Shown: positions 15,378 to 23,243 of the stretch, piece after piece | How positions within the stretch are numbered: the first letter of the stretch is position 1 | Layout: the number at the start of each line of letters is the position of its first letter | Position numbers and translations under genes: made by a program | From: Microvirga solisilvae | Lineage (GTDB): Bacteria > Pseudomonadota > Alphaproteobacteria > Rhizobiales > Beijerinckiaceae | NCBI RefSeq assembly: GCF_022808595.1 | Contig: NZ_JAKUCN010000001.1 | Location: 806,001-870,000, forward strand | Reading direction: 5' to 3' | Length of the DNA stretch: 64,000 nt | The notes under the pieces: model-generated | Databases searched by the model: none | Seen by the model: the letters and a program-made list of their open reading frames with translations, nothing else | What the model was told of the DNA's origin: nothing

Positions 15378-15635
15378 ATGGCAACCCCTCGAAAGAGAAC
15401 GCGTAATACGCGGCGCGTGTCCACGACAGCCGCCGCAGCTACACCCTGCCCGTTCGACATCGGAGATACGGTCCGGCTGAAGTCGGGCGGGATCACGATG
15501 ACCGTTGCGCGCGGCCCGCTCTGCCATGACGGCGATTGCGTCGAGGTCGTCTACTCGCACTTTGAGACTCTGAGACGCGACACGCTCCCGATCGCGACTC
15601 TGACCCCTGTGACAACGGACGACATCCCGTTCTGA
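15378..15635 (+). CDS. YodC-like (DUF2158) small protein with an SSB-like C-terminal tail
   Basis: An 85-aa protein with a basic N-terminus (ATPRKRTRNTRR) and a YodC/DUF2158 core (FDIGDTVRLKSGGITMTVARG, then CHDGDCVEVVY). The last five residues are DDIPF, identical to the end of the SSB encoded 1.5 kb downstream (DDDIPF). In SSB this tip recruits replication and repair proteins. GGAGAATTACG precedes the ATG. The YodC call is firm; the role of the tail is inference. Confidence 0.8.
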   Translation: MATPRKRTRNTRRVSTTAAAATPCPFDIGDTVRLKSGGITMTVARGPLCHDGDCVEVVYSHFETLRRDTLPIATLTPVTTDDIPF

Positions 15636-15687
15636 CCCATCCAGGGCGGGCGCAACAAGCCCGCCCCATTCCTCCGAGGGGCAAACC

Positions 15688-16803
15688 ATGAAGATCCTCA
15701 CCGAACGCGCCGCGCTGCTGAAGGCGCTCACCGGCCTCAACCGGGTGGTGGAGAAGCGGAACACCATTCCGATCCTCTCCAATGTGCTGCTGAAAGCTGA
15801 AGGCGACACGCTCTTCCTCAAGGCCACCGATCTCGACATCGAGATGACGGACCAGACGGCCTGCGAGACCGCCGAGCCCGGCGCCACCACCGTCTCGGCC
15901 GCCATGCTGCATGACATCGTGCGCAAGATGCCCGACGGCGCGCAGATCTCGCTCGAGACGATCGAGGACGGCGCCCGCGTGGCGGTGAAGGCTGGCCGCT
16001 CCCGCTTCCAGCTGCAGGCGCAGCCCGCAGAGGATTACCCCGACCTCGCGGCGGGCGAGATGCCCTACACCTTCACCCTGCCCGGCCCGACCCTGGCCAA
16101 GATGATCGCGCGGACGCGCTTTGCCATCTCAACGGAAGAGACGCGCTATTATCTGAACGGCATTTACCTGCACACGCTGGCGGACGGCATTCTCACCGCC
16201 GCGGCGACCGACGGCCACCGCCTGGCGCGAACCGAGATCGCCGCCCCTGATGTCGTGGAGGGAATGCCCGGCATCATCATTCCGCGCAAGACCGTGGGCG
16301 AGCTCGAAAAGCTCGCCGATGAGGCCGGGAAGGATGGCGCGCTTACTTTCGAGGTGTCGTCCCAGAAGATCCGCGTGAGCGTGGGCAAGACCGTGCTGAC
16401 CTCCAAGCTGATCGACGGCACCTTCCCGGATTACGAGCGCGTCATCCCGCGCGCCAACGACAAGATCGCGGTGGTGGAGATCGCCCATCTCAAGAACGCC
16501 ATCGACCGCGTGACGAGCGTGTCGTCCGAGCGCGGCAACGCGGTCAAGTTCACTTTTGCCGATGGCCGCATCACCCTGTTCGTGCAGAACCCGGACGCCG
16601 GCAACGCCACGGACGAGGTGGAGGCCGATTACGACGCGGCGGAACTCTCCATCGGATTCAACGGCCGCTATGCCCTCGACATCCTGAATGCGCTCGGCGG
16701 CGACACCACCCGCATCAAGCTCGCCGATGCGGGCTCTCCCACGATCTTCCAGCCCGCCGCAGACGACAGCCTGCTTTGCGTGCTGATGCCGATGAGGGTG
16801 TGA
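15688..16803 (+). CDS. dnaN: DNA polymerase III beta subunit (sliding clamp), prophage copy
   Basis: Ring-shaped processivity factor that holds polymerases on DNA. At 371 aa it has the full length of a bacterial clamp with three DnaN domains. Recognisable features include RNTIPILSNVLL, AATDGHRLARTE, DGTFPDYERVIP and the C-terminal LCVLMPMRV, which closes the partner-binding groove. GAGGGGCAAACC precedes the ATG. Chromosomal dnaN normally neighbours dnaA/recF; here it lies among phage genes two genes before ssb, so this is a phage-borne paralogue. No truncation seen. Confidence 0.95.
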   Translation: MKILTERAALLKALTGLNRVVEKRNTIPILSNVLLKAEGDTLFLKATDLDIEMTDQTACETAEPGATTVSAAMLHDIVRKMPDGAQISLETIEDGARVAVKAGRSRFQLQAQPAEDYPDLAAGEMPYTFTLPGPTLAKMIARTRFAISTEETRYYLNGIYLHTLADGILTAAATDGHRLARTEIAAPDVVEGMPGIIIPRKTVGELEKLADEAGKDGALTFEVSSQKIRVSVGKTVLTSKLIDGTFPDYERVIPRANDKIAVVEIAHLKNAIDRVTSVSSERGNAVKFTFADGRITLFVQNPDAGNATDEVEADYDAAELSIGFNGRYALDILNALGGDTTRIKLADAGSPTIFQPAADDSLLCVLMPMRV

Positions 16804-16806
16804 GCC

Positions 16807-17046
16807 ATGAACCGCGCCAATCCGATCCGCCTGCAGAGAATGCGCAGCCGCTTCATCGCCCTCTATGACAGCGCGAAGCGCGCGCACCGCGGTCAGGCCA
16901 CCGCCAGCCGCAAACTGTGCAAAGCCACCACCGAGTTGCTGAAGGCCGAAGTCGCGGCCCACCAGCGCCGCGCCAAAGCAGCCGAGAAGGCCCGCCCGAG
17001 CGCCGCCATGCCCGATCTGTTCGCGATGGAGCACGCCCATGCCTGA
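16807..17046 (+). CDS. Small basic phage protein, 79 aa
   Basis: Begins 3 nt after the dnaN stop. The sequence is basic and helical (RLQRMRSRFIALYDSAKRAHRGQATASRKLCKATTELLKAE) and ends [13 protein letters not shown]. The MPDLF segment resembles a clamp-binding pentapeptide whose Gln is replaced. It overlaps the next gene by 8 nt. Function unknown. Confidence 0.6.
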   Translation: MNRANPIRLQRMRSRFIALYDSAKRAHRGQATASRKLCKATTELLKAEVAAHQRRAKAAEKARPSAAMPDLFAMEHAHA

Positions 17047-17182
17047 GATCCTGCAGATGACCACCGACCAGGTGGAACAAGCCGTCGGCTACATCTTCAT
17101 CGCCTCCTTCCTCCTTCTCGCCCTCGCCGGCCTCGCGGACCGGCTATGGCCGGTGAAGACCTCCAACAATCGAAAGCACTGA
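17039..17182 (+). CDS. Small single-span membrane protein, 47 aa
   Basis: Frame read directly: ATG at 17039 inside the end of the previous gene, TGA at 17180-17182, one base before the ssb ATG. The product has a short acidic/polar start ([17 protein letters not shown]), one membrane segment ([19 protein letters not shown]) and a basic tail. The tight packing between dnaN-linked genes and ssb supports it. Function unknown. Confidence 0.5.
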   Translation: MPEILQMTTDQVEQAVGYIFIASFLLLALAGLADRLWPVKTSNNRKH

Positions 17183-17183
17183 G

Positions 17184-17675
17184 ATGTCCGCATCCGTCAA
17201 TAAAGTCATCCTCGTCGGCAACCTCGGACGCGATCCTGAGGTGCGCCGCAACAACGCCGGCGATCCGATCGTCAATCTGCGCATTGCCACCTCGGAAACC
17301 TGGAAGGACAAGGCGACCGGCGAGCGCAAGGAAAAGACCGAGTGGCACTCGGTGGTGATTTTCAACGAGAACTTAGGCCGCGTGGCCGAGCAGTACCTGA
17401 AGAAGGGCTCGAAGGTTTATGTCGAGGGCCAACTTCAGACGCGCAAGTGGACGGACCAGCAGGGTGTCGAGAAGTACTCGACGGAAGTGGTGCTGCAGCG
17501 CTTCCGCGGCGAGCTGACGATCCTGGATGGTCGCAACGGCCCGCCGACGCCGAGCGGATCCGATTACGGCGAGCAGCGCACCCGCGACACCGGTTCCGGC
17601 TATGGCGACGCAAAGAACGGATCCGCCCCATCAGGCGGCACCCGCCACGACATCGACGACGACATCCCGTTCTAA
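17184..17675 (+). CDS. ssb: Single-stranded DNA-binding protein
   Basis: Coats single-stranded DNA during replication and repair. The 163-aa protein has an OB-fold domain (residues 1-112: [48 protein letters not shown]), a Gly/Ser/Pro-rich linker and the acidic partner-binding tip DIDDDIPF. The layout is complete. It follows dnaN within the same transcription unit, so phage clamp and phage SSB would be made together. Confidence 0.95.
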   Translation: MSASVNKVILVGNLGRDPEVRRNNAGDPIVNLRIATSETWKDKATGERKEKTEWHSVVIFNENLGRVAEQYLKKGSKVYVEGQLQTRKWTDQQGVEKYSTEVVLQRFRGELTILDGRNGPPTPSGSDYGEQRTRDTGSGYGDAKNGSAPSGGTRHDIDDDIPF

Positions 17676-17715
17676 GCCCCGCCCCGCTCCCAAAACCGCC
17701 TCATAGGAACCCGCC

Positions 17716-18144
17716 ATGACTGAACTGATGAAGAGAGAATTCATGGAACTGATCGACCCTTTCACGGGCGATACTGTGCAGATCAGCGCGGATATCGTTG
17801 ACCGCCTTGAAGGACGGTATGCAATCGGCCCCACTCTCCCCAACGGCGAGCCCGAATTTGGATGGAGGCAGCACGAGCCAACTCCGATCAATCTTGAAGC
17901 CGCGAAAGTCATCCGAGCACTCCGCGCCGCCCTCTCATCTCACGAGGGGATGGGATGGAGGCTGATTGAAACGGCTCCGACAGACAGAGAGATCGAAGTC
18001 TGCGACCATGAAACGGGCTGCCGTGCATTCCTTGCAGCGACCCCGCCTCACTTCAGATGGGACCCGTCTGCAGCCGGTTGGACGCACTGGCGAGAACCCA
18101 CATCTCTTCCCGCCGCTCCCTCTCTCTCCACACAGGAGAGCTGA
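17716..18144 (+). CDS. Hypothetical phage protein with DUF551-like motif
   Basis: A 142-aa protein. The C-terminal half contains GMGWRLIETAPTDREIEV and later HFRWDPSAAGWTHWREP, which fit the WRPIETAPKDG and W-x-P pattern of small phage/host DUF551-type proteins. The N-terminal half is unassigned. It ends one base before the methyltransferase start. Function not established. Confidence 0.65.
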   Translation: MTELMKREFMELIDPFTGDTVQISADIVDRLEGRYAIGPTLPNGEPEFGWRQHEPTPINLEAAKVIRALRAALSSHEGMGWRLIETAPTDREIEVCDHETGCRAFLAATPPHFRWDPSAAGWTHWREPTSLPAAPSLSTQES

Positions 18145-18145
18145 G

Positions 18146-19102
18146 ATGGGCAAGCGCGATTACGTCGATGATCGGGATGCCCAAGTCTCAGCGATGGACA
18201 ATTGGATTGCTGGGCAAGAAGCCATGACACCATCAGCCGAGAGGAAAGATATGGATGTGACGTCACTCGCTCACGCTCGTCCTAAGAGCCCCCTATCGGC
18301 AGGCTCGTCGGAGCGTGGTGGAGGGAACCCGGCGTCTGCGCAGCGTGTCGAACAACTTTCTGATACTGTGGCCCTCTACCTAGGGGACTGCCTTGATGTG
18401 CTGCCCGAGGTTGCTCCGGCTGACCTAGTTGCGACCGACCCGCCATACCTCAATCTAACAGGCGGCGCCGTGCTCCCGCAGGGCGGGGTTGGGTCCAGGA
18501 AGACGATCAGCAAGACGCTTGGCGATGAATGGGGAGCACACCTGGAGTGGGCCTCGTTGGCAGAAGCAAAAGCCAAAAAAGGTTTACTGGTCTTCTGCTC
18601 TCATCAAGGCATAGTAGAGACCCGGCAGGCGTTTACCGCACGGCCTCTTGCCCTTGTTACTTGGTACAAGCGCAATACGCCCGCAGCGCTTAAAGGCGTC
18701 CCGCGCCACACTGCAGAATTTGTGTGGGTGCTTGCAACGGGTGGCGGGCTGGAGTGGCACAAACTCGACAGCACCGTAATTGATATCCCCAACATCAATG
18801 CTGGCTGCGTCTCGACCGGCGAACGCCTGACAAACCCGGATGGCTCCGTGGCGCACCCATCACAGAAGCCGTTGGCGCTAATGGAAAAGCTGCTTGCTGT
18901 CGGAGGAGAGTCGGTCCTCGATCCGTTTATGGGGACTGGAACGACAGGTGTCGCGGCTGTGAAATCAGGGCGTTCATTCGTCGGGATAGAGCGAGATCCG
19001 AAGTATTTTGATCTTGCCTGCAAGCGGATCGAAGACGCCCTAAGCCGCCCTGATATGTTCGCCCCGCGACCCCTCACACTCAAGCAGGAGTCCTTTTTAT
19101 GA
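18146..19102 (+). CDS. DNA methyltransferase, N6-adenine/N4-cytosine type
   Basis: Methylates an amino group of A or C in a specific site. I use ATG 18146 (MGKRDYVDD), just after the previous stop; the frame is open further upstream but overlaps another gene. The 318-aa protein has motif IV DPPY (LVATDPPYLN) before motif I (DPFMGTGTTGVAAVKSG, then FVGIERDPKYF), giving beta-class order; DPPY favours adenine. No restriction endonuclease gene is adjacent, so it is an orphan, perhaps protecting phage DNA. The first 75 residues are low in recognisable motifs. Confidence 0.88.
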   Translation: MGKRDYVDDRDAQVSAMDNWIAGQEAMTPSAERKDMDVTSLAHARPKSPLSAGSSERGGGNPASAQRVEQLSDTVALYLGDCLDVLPEVAPADLVATDPPYLNLTGGAVLPQGGVGSRKTISKTLGDEWGAHLEWASLAEAKAKKGLLVFCSHQGIVETRQAFTARPLALVTWYKRNTPAALKGVPRHTAEFVWVLATGGGLEWHKLDSTVIDIPNINAGCVSTGERLTNPDGSVAHPSQKPLALMEKLLAVGGESVLDPFMGTGTTGVAAVKSGRSFVGIERDPKYFDLACKRIEDALSRPDMFAPRPLTLKQESFL

Positions 19103-19896
19103 ACCGCTTGTCACACCCCGCGTCATGCGATGGAAGCCGCGCAGCGGGCGAAACGCAAAGCGGTTCGATCCGTCAGGACGACAGCGCGGTGCCTGAAAGG
19201 CAGACGCCCGTCCCCTCCCCCGTACTGAAGGAAGGGGCAGTAGAAATAGAGCCGGTCGCGTGGCAAATCAGAACGAAACGCAAGGACGGGAGCTGGGGGC
19301 ATTGGTTCGCTGCTGATGATACCACCCTCGCGACGGCAAGAGCGCATGGGAAAATCCTTTGGGATGATAAGCGCCCCCATAATGGTTTTGTGGAGGCCGA
19401 ATGTCGCCCCCTCTATGATGCTCGCGCCCTCACCTCCCTTCAATCCGGTCTGGTAGAGGCGCAGAGGGAACGGGATGGCTGCAAGACGGTCATTGAATCC
19501 CAGGAAACCAGCATTGCGATCTTAGAGCGTAAGGTGCAGCACTGGCAGGAGCGCGCCGAAGCTCTCCAAGCCGAGAATGATATGCTGAAGGCTGAACGAG
19601 ACACGCTTCAAGCAAAAATGCCAGAGTTGATGCGGTTTAAGTGGAACGATGCCGAACTCCAGCGACAAATGGAGAAGGCAGACACCGCAGAAGCCCAACT
19701 CTCAGAACTCCGTAAGCGGCTGGATCGCTCCACGCCATACGATGTGAAGTACCAAGCGCAAAACAGGATCGACGGTGATTGGTTCTATATCGACGAAGAA
19801 CACTTCGGCAAGAACCCAGACCGCCGCTATCGCAAGCTACACGTCTATATCGTTTCTGAGGACGCAGCACTCCAGACCAATGGAGAGAGCAAGTGA
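19099..19896 (+). CDS. Coiled-coil phage protein (Ea22-like)
   Basis: A 265-aa protein overlapping the methyltransferase by 4 bp. After a variable N-terminus comes a segment with EPVAWQIRTKRKDGSW (residues 51-66), similar to the 'VAW' motif of Ead/Ea22-type phage proteins. A long coiled coil follows (about 118-205), then a charged/aromatic end (RIDGDWFYIDEEHFGKNPDRRYR). It belongs to the variable phage arm near int. Function unknown. Confidence 0.7.
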   Translation: MNRLSHPASCDGSRAAGETQSGSIRQDDSAVPERQTPVPSPVLKEGAVEIEPVAWQIRTKRKDGSWGHWFAADDTTLATARAHGKILWDDKRPHNGFVEAECRPLYDARALTSLQSGLVEAQRERDGCKTVIESQETSIAILERKVQHWQERAEALQAENDMLKAERDTLQAKMPELMRFKWNDAELQRQMEKADTAEAQLSELRKRLDRSTPYDVKYQAQNRIDGDWFYIDEEHFGKNPDRRYRKLHVYIVSEDAALQTNGESK

Positions 19897-20207
19897 GCGG
19901 ACATTGCGACAATGAATTGATCTGGGGCGGGCTTACCCCCGTCAAGGTCGAGGAGATGGAAACTGAAAGGCGGCGGCTTCGTGCGTTCTTCGAGCGCGTT
20001 GAGAACAAAGCCGCTTGGGACCCCGCTGTAAAGCCTGAGTTAGATGTCCGAAACGCGGATCATATCGCGTGCATGCTTTCGGAACATCTGCGGATCAAGA
20101 ACGGCCATATCGAAGGCATCCCCTTCGTCGCGGTTCAGATCGCGGAAGCCATCGACAGCCTCGAAGCATCCCGCTCCCTCCTCAATAAGGAGAAGGAAGG
20201 ACAATGA
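19893..20207 (+). CDS. Hypothetical phage protein, 104 aa (GTG start)
   Basis: Starts at GTG 19893, overlapping the preceding TGA as GTGA, with GGAGAGAGCAA upstream. The protein is charged and helical (VEEMETERRRLRAFFERVENKAAW, DHIACMLSEHLRIKNGH). It overlaps the next gene by 4 bp. The coupling supports its reality; function unknown. Confidence 0.6.
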   Translation: MSGHCDNELIWGGLTPVKVEEMETERRRLRAFFERVENKAAWDPAVKPELDVRNADHIACMLSEHLRIKNGHIEGIPFVAVQIAEAIDSLEASRSLLNKEKEGQ

Positions 20208-20398
20208 GCGAGTTGGAGAGCGATCTGGAAAAGCAAATTGAAGCTGCCAAGCGCGACATCATCCGGTGCGAGAGGCACCTCTCGAAAGCGCAAGACGAAG
20301 TGAGGTGGGCCGAAGACGAGGTGCTCAATGCTAAGGCGCGCCATCGTAGGCTGCTGAAGAAAATGGCCAAACAATTGATGGAGCCCTCCCATGACTGA
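20204..20398 (+). CDS. Small coiled-coil phage protein, 64 aa
   Basis: Almost entirely one amphipathic charged helix (LEKQIEAAKRDIIRCERHLSKAQDEVRWAEDEV), predicted to dimerise as a coiled coil. It overlaps the upstream gene by 4 bp and the downstream gene by 8 bp; GAGAAGGAAGG precedes the ATG. Function unknown. Confidence 0.6.
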   Translation: MSELESDLEKQIEAAKRDIIRCERHLSKAQDEVRWAEDEVLNAKARHRRLLKKMAKQLMEPSHD

Positions 20399-20720
20399 TC
20401 TTCACTCTCTCAAGGAAAGGATCGGACAGGCTGAGGGGCCGGAGCGGTTTTGGCTGATCCTTCGCGAGCCTCGCTGTGTGCCGGAGTTAAAGGGACCGTT
20501 CCTCGTTGGGACACAGGCTCAGACTTTGCGAGAGTTCATGAAGGCAAGGCCGCAAGCCTTCATAACAGTCCTATGGTTCGACGAATATTGTGGGCCAATG
20601 GTCGAGGACGGCCCGGCGTGGCTGATGGTATTGGATCGCCGCTCACGGTCCACGGCGCTGAAGCATATCGATTCCACCAGAGCCGCCCTCACCCAAGACC
20701 ATGGAGACGAGAATGTCTGA
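20391..20720 (+). CDS. Hypothetical phage protein, 109 aa
   Basis: A mixed alpha/beta small protein with several aromatic residues (RFWLILREPRCVPELKGPFLVGTQAQTLREFMKARPQAFITVLWFDEYCG). Packed between genes with short overlaps on both sides. No family recognised. Confidence 0.6.
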   Translation: MTDLHSLKERIGQAEGPERFWLILREPRCVPELKGPFLVGTQAQTLREFMKARPQAFITVLWFDEYCGPMVEDGPAWLMVLDRRSRSTALKHIDSTRAALTQDHGDENV

Positions 20721-21036
20721 GAAGATGGACGCCGAAACCGTTGAATACGGATTGATCGTCTCTTTCCCGGATCAAAGCCCCGGCTTCACGCATGGCTTCG
20801 AAGCCGGGATGCTCTGGCTACGCATGTCAGAAAGCACCGAGCGCGAAATCGAAATCACCACCCATGCCGATAACCGCGAAGTGATCCAGCGTATGGCCGC
20901 TAGTCTGGGATGGTCCAGCGCGATCAATCCGAGTGGCGTCGAAGGCTGGGATTATACGCAACTCGTCAAGGTGGAAAGCAAGCCCCGTCCTGAGTTGCGC
21001 CTGGTCGTAGACAATGGAGGCATTGGCCATGTCTGA
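20713..21036 (+). CDS. Hypothetical phage protein, 107 aa
   Basis: I prefer the second in-frame ATG (20713, MSEKMDAETVEYG) because GGAGACGAG is placed just before it and it overlaps the previous stop by only 8 bp. Later segments include FTHGFEAGMLWLRM and EIEITTHADNREVIQRMAASLGW, which read like a small alpha/beta fold. Function unknown. Confidence 0.6.
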   Translation: MSEKMDAETVEYGLIVSFPDQSPGFTHGFEAGMLWLRMSESTEREIEITTHADNREVIQRMAASLGWSSAINPSGVEGWDYTQLVKVESKPRPELRLVVDNGGIGHV

Positions 21037-21490
21037 GAAGATGAGGGGCGCTCTCGAAAAGGCCAAAGACTTCATCACGCACAGGTCCGCCCGCGACAGC
21101 GTCGGGTTCAACGATGTCCTGAATACCATCGAAGACGCCCTCCTCTCGTCCGTCACGCCATCGGGAGAGGGGAATTTGGGGTGCCTTCCGTCGCCTTCGG
21201 CTCCTCAGGAAAGTGGTGTTCAGCCGCAGCAGCACGCCGCTATGTCGCTTCTACGCAAGCTCGTTGAGAGCGCCGAAGGAACGTATGAACGGTGGCGGGA
21301 AATTTTCGAGGTGAAGGGGCAGAAATGGCCGTCGCACCAAGAGCCAACCGGAGTGCGGGTCGACTGGCCTCTTATCAAGGAGGCTCGCGCCCTCATCGAT
21401 AGCGGCGAGCCTGAAACCTTGGGGGCTCTTAGGAGGAGCGAAGCGACGGACGTCACCCCAAATTCCCCCACCCCAGAAGCAGAGGGGTAG
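21029..21490 (+). CDS. Hypothetical phage protein, 153 aa
   Basis: Start at ATG 21029 (MSEKMRGALEKAKDF), preceded by GGAGG. The N-terminal part is helical and repeats the MSEKM opening of the neighbouring gene; residues 45-75 are a Pro/Ser/Gln-rich linker; a second helical block follows (LLRKLVESAEGTYERWREIFEVKGQKW). The tail is acidic and low in complexity. Function unknown. Confidence 0.6.
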   Translation: MSEKMRGALEKAKDFITHRSARDSVGFNDVLNTIEDALLSSVTPSGEGNLGCLPSPSAPQESGVQPQQHAAMSLLRKLVESAEGTYERWREIFEVKGQKWPSHQEPTGVRVDWPLIKEARALIDSGEPETLGALRRSEATDVTPNSPTPEAEG

Positions 21491-21494
21491 CGGC

Positions 21495-21854
21495 ATGCTG
21501 AATGATTTCCCGATTCCCGACCGACTCGCCAAAGCCTTTGAGGGGCGCACCTCGCTGACGCTCCAGGAAGCGGCCAATGCCCTGGAGATGGATGCCAAAG
21601 ACCTCCGAAAAGAGGTGAAACTCGGAAAAGTGACCTACATCTTGCGCGGCGGCGGAGAGCAGCGCAAGTTACGTCGTTTCCTTCTGACCGACCTGTTATC
21701 CTACTTGAAAGCTAAGCGAGAGACGGAATGTCCCTCTACACGCGCACCGACTCGCCGTACATCTGGGCGGAATTCTGGATCGACGGTGTTCGATTTCGAC
21801 TCTCTACGGAGGAAACGGATCGCCGCCGCGCCAGGGTCGCCGAACGGCGCCTGA
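21495..21854 (+). CDS. Excisionase-like HTH protein overlapping int
   Basis: A 119-aa protein whose first part is a small winged-HTH of the excisionase/MerR-like type (LTLQEAANALEMDAKDLRKEVKLGKVTYILRGGGEQRKLRRFLLTDLLSYL, residues 21-71). The last 42 codons overlap the integrase start in another frame. That tail (ECPSTRAPTRRTSGRNSGS then STVFDFDSLRRKR) looks like a designed basic extension rather than random read-through. Position directly before int fits Xis, which steers excision versus integration. Confidence 0.7.
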   Translation: MLNDFPIPDRLAKAFEGRTSLTLQEAANALEMDAKDLRKEVKLGKVTYILRGGGEQRKLRRFLLTDLLSYLKAKRETECPSTRAPTRRTSGRNSGSTVFDFDSLRRKRIAAAPGSPNGA

Positions 21855-22948
21855 AGCTCCAAAAGAAGGCCGAACTTGAGCATTCTCGTCGGCAGGAGGC
21901 CCAGGATGAACAAAGACGCGCTGTCTGGGGCGGCAAGGAGCCACCCAGCCTGAGCTACGTCGCGGCCCGCTACTGGGAAGAGGTCGGGCAGTTCCACACG
22001 GCCTCTGACACCACCTGGCGCTCGCTGGAATGGCTGGTCGATCATTTCGGGGGCGAGACATTGCTCACCGAGATCACAGCCGAGAGGATCTCCAGCATGG
22101 TGGCGAAGCGCCGGGGCATTCGCGTGCGACGGGACAAGGAGACAAAGCGCCTGGTCGAGATCCCCAGCGACAAGGTCGAGAACGCCACGGTCAACCGTTA
22201 TGCGACAGAACCCCTGCGCAAGCTCTTCCGCCGGGCTCGGGACGTGTGGGGCTATCCGGTACCCTACCCGGCCTGGGGCGAGTTCCTGCTCGAGGAGCCG
22301 GAAGAGCGCGTGCGCGAGGCGAGCCCTGACGAGGAAGCGAAGATCATTGAAAAGCTCGGGCCCGATTATGGGCGGCTCTTCCGATTCATGCTGGCCGCCG
22401 GCCCACGAGCCCAGGGAGCCCTCCTCACCTGGCCGCAGATCGATTGGTTCAACCGACTCGCCCGCATCCGTAGCAAGCGGAAGAAGGGTACCGAACGCTG
22501 GTACACCGTCCCTCTGACCGTCAAGGCGATGGCGATCCTGGAGGAATGCAAAGGGCACCACGAGACCTTCGTCTTCACCTATGTCGCCCGCCGCACCACG
22601 AACCCAGGACGGCCCGGCGAGCGGGTCAAGGGCCAGCGCTACCCCATCACGAACGAGGGCTTCAAGAGCGAATGGCGCCGCCTCGTGGTCGACACCGGAC
22701 TCGCCCCAGGGTTCCGCCGGCATGATACTCGCCACACCACCGGCACCCGATTCCTACGCATCACCGGCAACTTGAAGGCCACCAAGGAGCTGCTTGGCCA
22801 TAAGCGGATCGAGACAACGATGCGGTATGCCCACGTGCTGGTCGACGACATCCGCCATGGGCTTGAGGCAGTGGAGCAGGCCTACACCACGACGGCCAAT
22901 CAAACTTCGGAAGGCGCGCCGACAACTGCCAGGAAGACCACAGCGTAA
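21728..22948 (+). CDS. int: Tyrosine site-specific integrase
   Basis: Recombines phage and bacterial attachment sites. The 406-aa protein begins with MSLYTRTDSPYIWAEFWIDG, the usual N-terminus of this integrase group, has a SAM-like core-binding domain (about 75-165), and shows catalytic Arg in AAGPRAQGALL, the H-x-x-R box in FRRHDTRHTTGTR, a His in LLGHKRIETT and the nucleophile Tyr in MRYAHV. It is the last phage gene before a tRNA-Pro whose 3' end faces it, so the tRNA is the probable attachment site. Confidence 0.95.
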   Translation: MSLYTRTDSPYIWAEFWIDGVRFRLSTEETDRRRARVAERRLKLQKKAELEHSRRQEAQDEQRRAVWGGKEPPSLSYVAARYWEEVGQFHTASDTTWRSLEWLVDHFGGETLLTEITAERISSMVAKRRGIRVRRDKETKRLVEIPSDKVENATVNRYATEPLRKLFRRARDVWGYPVPYPAWGEFLLEEPEERVREASPDEEAKIIEKLGPDYGRLFRFMLAAGPRAQGALLTWPQIDWFNRLARIRSKRKKGTERWYTVPLTVKAMAILEECKGHHETFVFTYVARRTTNPGRPGERVKGQRYPITNEGFKSEWRRLVVDTGLAPGFRRHDTRHTTGTRFLRITGNLKATKELLGHKRIETTMRYAHVLVDDIRHGLEAVEQAYTTTANQTSEGAPTTARKTTA

Positions 22949-22980
22949 AACGCACAGAGCACAAGCACGCCACGTGAGAA

Positions 22981-23005
22981 GGCCGGGAATGCTCCCGGCC
23001 TTTTT
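22981..23005 (+). terminator. Terminator after integrase
   Basis: Perfect 8-bp GC-rich stem GGCCGGGA / TCCCGGCC with an ATGC loop, followed by five Ts. It ends the integrase transcript 33 nt after the stop. Confidence 0.9.
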
Positions 23006-23165
23006 GTATTTCCCGTGGTGGGAACAAAGCAGGATTCGTCCGTGGGGGATTCCGTGGGGGACTTAGCCGCCCAAACCGGCACATAATCACCCTTCGTTCC
23101 CCTTAGCACCCTCGCGCCCGTTTTGGCGCAGAGGCCTTGAAACCCAAGAGAAACAAAGGAAAGAA

Positions 23166-23200
23166 TGGTCGGAGCGAGAGGATTTGAACCTCCGACCCCT
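23166..23200. other. Probable prophage attachment site in tRNA-Pro 3' half
   Basis: Integrase, terminator and tRNA 3' end are adjacent in the arrangement produced by integration into a tRNA gene, with the gene restored by phage DNA. The exact core cannot be delimited because the other attachment site is outside the window. Confidence 0.5.
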
Positions 23201-23243
23201 AGTCCCCCAGACTAGTGCGCTAACCGGGCTGCGCTACGCTCCG
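23166..23243 (-). tRNA. tRNA-Pro (anticodon GGG)
   Basis: Reverse strand folds as a complete cloverleaf: acceptor CGGAGCG / CGCTCCG, D-arm AGCGCAGCCCGGTTAGCGC, anticodon loop CTGGGGG giving GGG, T-arm with GGTTCAAATCC, and an encoded CCA at 23166-23168. Its 3' end points towards the integrase gene. Confidence 0.97.

Noticed and set aside
22981..23005. Hairpin as an attachment-site arm
   Set aside because: Perfect stem followed by a T-run directly after the int stop is better explained as a terminator.
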